Source: JANNRA01 sp031401035 (GTDB taxonomy: Bacteria; Desulfobacterota; Binatia; HRBIN30; CADEER01). From it: 64,000 nucleotides of DNA. Positions 58,333 through 64,000 of this stretch are shown here, in pieces. The notes below the pieces were generated by a model. The model was given only the letters and a program-made list of their open reading frames with translations. It did no database searches and was not told the origin of the DNA. Each line of letters opens with the position of its first letter. Position 1 is the first letter of the stretch. The position numbers were made by a program, and so were the translations under genes. The stretch spans positions 1 to 64,000 of the forward strand of contig JANNRA010000204.1 in NCBI GenBank assembly GCA_031401035.1, read 5' to 3'.

Positions 58333-58414
58333 GCGCCGTGCCGCCGCGTCGATTGTCGGTGCACGTCCCGCAGGCGGGCGGCGGCCGCGCCAGCGCAGCG
58401 GAGAGGAGAGACGG

Positions 58415-58831
58415 GTGAGCGAGATACGACCGATCGTCGTGCAGGAGGACGCCTGCGCGGTGGAGGGATGGGATGACCCGATCCTGGGCACGGTCCTCTG
58501 GCGGACGCTGCTCAGCGCCGACCGCACGCCCACCTCGCAGCTGACGGTCGGCGTCGCCGAGATCGGCCCGGGCGGCGCCAACGCCACCCCGCTGCACCGC
58601 CACGCCGCGCCGGAGGTGTACTACATCCTCAGCGGCGAGGGCGTCGTCAGCATCGCCGAGGTCGATCACCCCGTCCGACCGGGTACCACGGTCTTCATCC
58701 CCGGCAACGCCTGGCACGGCACGCGCAACACCGGCGACGACACGCTGCGCCTGCTTTATGTGTTTGCCGTCGATTCGTTCGCCGACGTCGCCTACGAGTT
58801 CGCGGCCGCCGGCGGCGCCCGCACCACCTGA
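58415..58831 (+). CDS. Cupin-domain protein
   Basis: 138 residues from GTG 58415 (GAGAGGAG upstream). Single conserved beta-barrel: motif 1 PLHRHAAPEVYYILSGEGVV (HxH...E, G) and motif 2 PGTTVFIPGNAWHGTRN (P.G..H.N). Metal binding through His-His-Glu-His is likely. Roles range from sugar isomerases to dioxygenases and transcription; none can be chosen here. Confidence 0.9.
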   Translation: MSEIRPIVVQEDACAVEGWDDPILGTVLWRTLLSADRTPTSQLTVGVAEIGPGGANATPLHRHAAPEVYYILSGEGVVSIAEVDHPVRPGTTVFIPGNAWHGTRNTGDDTLRLLYVFAVDSFADVAYEFAAAGGARTT

Positions 58832-58993
58832 GGCGTCGCATGCCGACGCGACGGCGCGCCACGGGCCCTGCCGCTCACGTAGCGAGGGCAGCGGAGCTGC
58901 GTTCAACGTTGACGGAACACGGTAATCTTGATCTAGCGCCACCCACGCTTGGCTGCGTCACTTCGTCGCAGCCGCGATCGGCGGGGAGGTCGG

Positions 58994-60442
58994 ATGCGCA
59001 GCAAGGCGACTTCGTGGGCATTGGTGGCCGCCATCGGCCTGGGCGGATGCGGCGACAGCGACTCCGGCGGCAAGCAGCCGGTGGCCTTCAGCAACCCGCC
59101 GGAGATCGCCAGCCAGGACGGCGTCCTCTCCACGACGCTCACCGTCGAGCCGGCGGTGCAGACGGTCGCCAACGAGGAGGTGACCTTCCCTGCCCTTTAC
59201 AACGGAATGTACATGCCGCCGACCCTACGCGTGCAGCCGGGCGACTCGATCGAGCTGGTGCTGCGCAACTACGGCGTCCAGTCGAGCAACGTCCACTACC
59301 ACGGGCTCGGCGTCACGCCGCTGACCACCGGCGACAACATCTTCGTCGAGGTCGAATCGGGCATCACCTACGCCTACGACTTCCCGATTCCGTCCACCCA
59401 CCCGCAGGGGCTGTTCTGGTACCACCCGCACTTCGATCCGCTGCTCAACACGCAGATCGCCGGCGGCATGTCCGGCGGTCTGATCGTCGGCGACATCCTG
59501 GCGCCGTTCCCGCAACTCGCCGGCATCCCCGAACGGGTGATGCTGCTCAAGGACCTGAAGACCGAGGACGGCCAGCCGGTGCCCGACCCCGGCCCGACCG
59601 GACCGACGACGCGGACGATCAACGGCCTCTACCAGCCGCGCCTCGACATGCAGCCTGGCCAGCTGGAGTTCTGGCGCATCGGCAACATCGGCTCGAACAT
59701 CTACTACGAGCTGACGCTCGGAAAGCAGCCGTTCAACGTCATCGCCCGGGACGGTAACCTGCAGAACCAGGTCACCACCAGCGACACGCTGATCCTCCCA
59801 CCCGGCAGTCGCGTCGAGCTGTTGATCTACGGGCCGCCGAGCGGCACCTACACGCTGCGCGCCGAGCCATTCGACACCGGCCCGACGGGGGACAACTATC
59901 CCGGCCAGCTGCTCGCCACCGTCCGCTCGAGCGGCGCGCGCGTGGCGGAGATCCCGCTGCCGACCAGCTTCCCGCCGCTCGCCGACCTGAGCCAGGGCCG
60001 CATCGACAGCCGGCGCACGATCACCTTCGCCGACACGGCCAATCCCAACCAGTTCACCATCGACGGCAAGCCGTTCAACCCCAACTGTATCGACACCATC
60101 GTCGATCTCGGCAGCATCGAGGAGTGGACCATCAGGAACACGGCGCAGGAAGCGCACGTCTTCCACATCCACCAGCTCGACTTCCAGGTCGTCGAGGTGA
60201 ACGGCGTCGCGCAGCCGTTCGTCGGCTATCACGACGTCGCCACCCTGCCGGCCGCCGTCGACGACGACACGCCGAGCGTCGTCAAGGTGATCATCCCCTT
60301 CGACGACCCGGTCATCGCCGGCAAGTTCGTCTATCATTGCCACATCATCCAGCACGAGGATCAGGGCATGATGGCGAGCATCTTCGTGCGTCAGCCGGGG
60401 GTCATCGAGCCCGACCAGCCGCTCTGCCAGCCGAAGGAGTAG
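58994..60442 (+). CDS. Multicopper oxidase, lipoprotein
   Basis: 482 residues from ATG 58994 (GGGGAGG 5 bp ahead); the longer frame from 58949 is rejected. N-terminus ATSWALVAAIGLGGC with lipobox. Three cupredoxin domains with all copper motifs: HYHGLG, WYHPHF, HVFHIHQLDFQ and YHCHIIQHEDQGMM (Cys of T1 copper, Met axial ligand). Oxidises phenols or metal ions with O2 in the periplasm. Copper handling by the bufferin operon in this window may be relevant. A TTGACG at 58909 with a weak TCTAGC at 58932 is a possible promoter. Confidence 0.93.
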   Translation: MRSKATSWALVAAIGLGGCGDSDSGGKQPVAFSNPPEIASQDGVLSTTLTVEPAVQTVANEEVTFPALYNGMYMPPTLRVQPGDSIELVLRNYGVQSSNVHYHGLGVTPLTTGDNIFVEVESGITYAYDFPIPSTHPQGLFWYHPHFDPLLNTQIAGGMSGGLIVGDILAPFPQLAGIPERVMLLKDLKTEDGQPVPDPGPTGPTTRTINGLYQPRLDMQPGQLEFWRIGNIGSNIYYELTLGKQPFNVIARDGNLQNQVTTSDTLILPPGSRVELLIYGPPSGTYTLRAEPFDTGPTGDNYPGQLLATVRSSGARVAEIPLPTSFPPLADLSQGRIDSRRTITFADTANPNQFTIDGKPFNPNCIDTIVDLGSIEEWTIRNTAQEAHVFHIHQLDFQVVEVNGVAQPFVGYHDVATLPAAVDDDTPSVVKVIIPFDDPVIAGKFVYHCHIIQHEDQGMMASIFVRQPGVIEPDQPLCQPKE

Positions 60443-60455
60443 CGCGAAGACGATC

Positions 60456-60530
60456 CACACGGAGAAGCGGAGCAACGGAGCGGCGCTGAGCTGGCCGAAG
60501 TCTTCCTCCGTTACTCCGTGTCTCCGTGTG
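60456..60530. repeat. Inverted-repeat element, family B, between convergent genes
   Basis: CACACGGAGAAGCGGAGCAA (left, to 60480 with CGGAG) pairs with CTCCGTTACTCCGTGTCTCC GTGTG (right, 60506-60530), 22 of 25 positions. It overlaps the stop of the leftward CRTAC gene (60511) and is 13 bp past the multicopper oxidase stop. It probably works as a terminator. The same arms flank the copy at 46562. Confidence 0.7.
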
Positions 60531-62735
60531 AATCTTTCCTGTCCGCGCAGGTTTCGACGATCTCCACGCGGCGGTCGACGACGAGGTTGCGCAGGGTCTG
60601 CGTGCAGCCGCTGCCGGGCCAGGTGATGGTCAGCGCCTCGACGCGCGTGGCGCTGCCGAGACCGATCGCCTGGCGCAGCGGGTTGGCGCCGAAGCTGCCA
60701 CCGCTGCCGACGACGCGATGGATGGAGCGGCGCTGGCCGTCCGCGCTGACGTCGAGGCGCAGGTGGGCGCCGATCGCCGAGCGGTTGGCGCGCTGCCCGA
60801 CCAGGTGCAGGTCGATCCAGTGGGCGCCGGTGCCGGGATTGGCGAACAGCACGTCGCCGAAGCGGTCGCCGCGGAACATGCCACCGGCGTTCATGAAGAT
60901 ATCCTGGTCGCCGTCGCCGTCGAGATCGGCGACGGCGATGCCGCCGGCCTTCTGCAGGTGGCCGAGGCCGGCGTTGGTGGTCACGTCGGCGAAGCCGCGG
61001 CCGCCGCGGTTGCGGTACAGCCGCTTCGGCGTCAGCCCCTCGTAGCCCGGGTAGGCGGTGCCGACGTAGAGATCCGCGAAGCCGTCGCCGTCGAGGTCGC
61101 CGACGCCGAGACCGCTGCTGAGCAGCACGCGGTCGAGCCCGAGCGCGGCGGTGGCGTCCTCGAACCGCCCGTCACCGAGGCCGCGGTAGAGGCGGCCGGT
61201 CTCGACGCCGGTCGGCAGGCCGAGGGCGCTGGCGACGACGCCGGCCAGCGGCGCCAGCGGATCGGTGCCGGCGCGCGGCTCGGCGCTGTGCAGCGGCGTC
61301 GTCGCGCCGACGTAGAGATCGAGATGGCCGTCGTTGTCGAAGTCGGCGGTCGCCACCGCCAGGCTGCGAGCGGACGCTCGACGCCGGCCTCGGCGGCGAT
61401 GTCGACGAAGGTGCCGTCGCCGCGGTTGCGATACAGGCGGTTGGGCGTGTTGTAGTTCGAGACGTAGAGATCCGGCCGGCCGTCCTCGTCGAAGTCGCCC
61501 CAGGCGACGCCCTTGGCCATGCGCCCGTTGCTGACGCCGGCGGCCGCGGCGACGTCGACGAAGGTGCCGTCGCCGCGGTTGCGGAACAGCTGGCCGGTGA
61601 ACGGATAGTTCTCCTCCGCCTCGTTGCCGACGTAGAGGTCGAGGTCGCCGTCGTTGTCGTAGTCGGCCCACGCCGCCGCCTGGCTGGGATAGTGCACGTC
61701 GCCCAGGCCGGCGGCGATGGTGACGTCGCGGAAGGTGCCGCGGCCGTCGTTGCGCAGCAGCGACTTCGGCTGCTGGCCGCCGCGGCCGAGCCAGGCGCCG
61801 CGCAGGACGAGCAGATCGGTGGCACCGTCGTTGTCGTAGTCCGCCTGGACGACGTTCATGCCGCCGGTCAAGCCGACGAAGCCCGCCGCCTCGCTGCGGT
61901 CGCGGAAGGTGCCGTCGCCGCCGCCGGCGAAGTAGCGCAAGGAGCGCTCGGGATCGGAAGACGAGACGACGAGGTCGAAGTGCCCGTCGCCGTCGAAGTC
62001 GTCGACCACGACGCCGCCCATCAGGTCCATGGCGTTGACCCCGGCGGCCGGCGCGACGTCGGTGAAACGGGGAAAGGGTTCGGCGGAGGCGAACGTCGCC
62101 GGCGCGATGCGCCATTCCACCGGCACGCCGTCGGGGTACTCGCCGACCGTCATGGCGGCGACGTTGAGCAGCCAGCGCGCGACGAGATCACCGGGGCGGC
62201 GCGCCAGCAGCGCCGCGAGCTCGGCCATGCCGCGCCGCGAACCCGCCTGGTCGACATGCACCCCGGCGCCGCCGATCGGCAGGATGCAGCTCTCACTGCT
62301 ATGGCGGGCGACGCAGTTGCGGCTCTCGCCCCAGCGCAGGAAGGCTACCGCCAGTTCGAACTGGGCGCGGTCGATGTCGGCGGCTGGAACCGCGCCGCCG
62401 AGGGCGGGCAGCAGCGCCGCCGCCGCTTCGAGGTGGCGCACCGCCTCCTCGGTGTTGCCGAGCCGCAGCTCGTAGGCGCCGAGGGCGCGCAACTGCCGCC
62501 AGCGCAGTTGCGGGGCGGCGTTGAAGCGCGGCTCGGCGATGACGGTGCGGAACGCCCGCGCCTGCGCATCGCCGGTGTAGCGGTTGGTGTCGCCCGAGGT
62601 GCGCGCGATCTCCGCCAGCGCCTCGAGCATGCGCCGGTGTCCGTTGGTCGGCGTCGGCACGGCGGCTCCGCCGGCGGCGGCCGCCCAGAGCGCCGCCACC
62701 AGGCCCATCGCCAGCCATCCCTGCCTGCCGCCCAT
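60511..62735 (-). pseudogene. CRTAC/FG-GAP and ASPIC-UnbV protein with one frameshift
   Basis: Start ATG 62735 gives a signal peptide (GWLAMGLVAALWAAAAGGA). Then TPR-like helices (about 30-150), FG-GAP/CRTAC repeats (DFDGDGHFDLVV, DYDNDGATDLLV, DYDNDGDLDLYVGNEA, DFDEDGRPDLYVSN) and a C-terminal ASPIC/UnbV domain (WIDLHLVGQRANRSAIGAHL, ITWPGSG). The frame breaks near 61366-61378: upstream reads AEAGVERP and downstream continues as SLAVATADFDNDGHLDLYVG in another frame, consistent with one missing base (VERPARSLAV is the expected join). A sequencing error or a recent mutation is possible. The last residues SHGDTE and the stop come from a family B repeat. Confidence 0.85.
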
Positions 62736-62885
62736 CGACGCATCACTGCAACGGCCGCGGCGCGATTGCCAGCCGCCGCGATGGCCGCGACACTGCCGCC
62801 GCGTGGGGTGAAGCGCCTCGCGCGGCGCGCATGGGCCGACGTCGCCGACCGCCGCCCGGGCTTCCACATCGGGACGGGTTCACCC

Positions 62886-64000
<1,115 letters not shown>

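Overview
High-GC (about 70 %) bacterial DNA with tightly packed genes, many GTG starts, and many secreted proteins that carry Thr/Pro-rich linkers (TPT/TAT), FG-GAP or YVTN propellers and a Cys-bracketed dockerin-like tail (pattern CPGDCNGD..V..NELI.GVNIALG). This style, together with GH133/GlgX, LepB, Lnt and moaBDE, suggests a free-living Gram-negative bacterium of the former Deltaproteobacteria, perhaps Candidatus Binatia (Desulfobacterota_B). That placement is inference. No rRNA, tRNA or CRISPR array was seen.

Layout. 1-8.5 kb: a cohesin/DUF11 scaffold-like secreted protein, an FG-GAP dockerin protein, a YVTN-propeller dockerin protein and two tandem paralogous lipoproteins. 8.7-10.8 kb: apolipoprotein N-acyltransferase (lnt) and a small membrane-anchored protein. 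10.8-18.9 kb: a leftward SpvB/TcdB/Rhs operon with a small secreted protein, a roughly 2270-residue Rhs protein split by one in-frame TAG, a C-terminal HEISH (HExxH) domain of lower GC, and a lipoprotein gene overlapping its stop by 4 bp (toxin/immunity-like). 19-24.6 kb: lepB, a small charged protein, pcrA/uvrD, moaB-moaD-moaE and a quinone oxidoreductase. 24.6-30.5 kb: pyruvate kinase, GST, MFS transporter, glgX. 30.5-36.2 kb: a GH10 lipoprotein whose expected nucleophile is Gln, and a degenerate subtilase/FG-GAP protein with a Cys-type C-terminal sorting tag. 36.3-39.2 kb: a zinc-ribbon/PcrA-tail-like protein, a DUF1232 protein and a bufferin operon bufA-bufB-bufC. 39.3-46 kb: a propeller/dihaem-peroxidase/dockerin protein, a GH133 debranching enzyme and a MerA-like flavoprotein. 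46-49.7 kb: a truncated methyltransferase, VOC protein, SGNH hydrolase, DUF3995 protein and a second CTERM protein. 49.7-52 kb: an exported catalase-peroxidase of visibly lower GC. 52-64 kb: enoyl-CoA hydratase, LolA-like protein, a glycosyltransferase/APH/HprK-like group, FAD monooxygenase, cupin, multicopper oxidase, a frameshifted CRTAC protein and a partial Baeyer-Villiger-type monooxygenase.

Two families of interspersed inverted repeats run through the window. Family A (ATGGAGGGCGCGGC... / ...GCCCTCCAT) occurs five times; two copies sit on the 5' ends of genes for exported proteins. Family B (CACACGGAGAAGCGGAG... / ...CTCCGTGTG) occurs twice; one copy truncates a methyltransferase gene and the other supplies the last codons and stop of the CRTAC gene.

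The leads most worth following are the Rhs/HExxH/lipoprotein module, the cohesin-dockerin network, the bufferin operon, the repeats that reshape gene ends, and the GH10 with an altered nucleophile.
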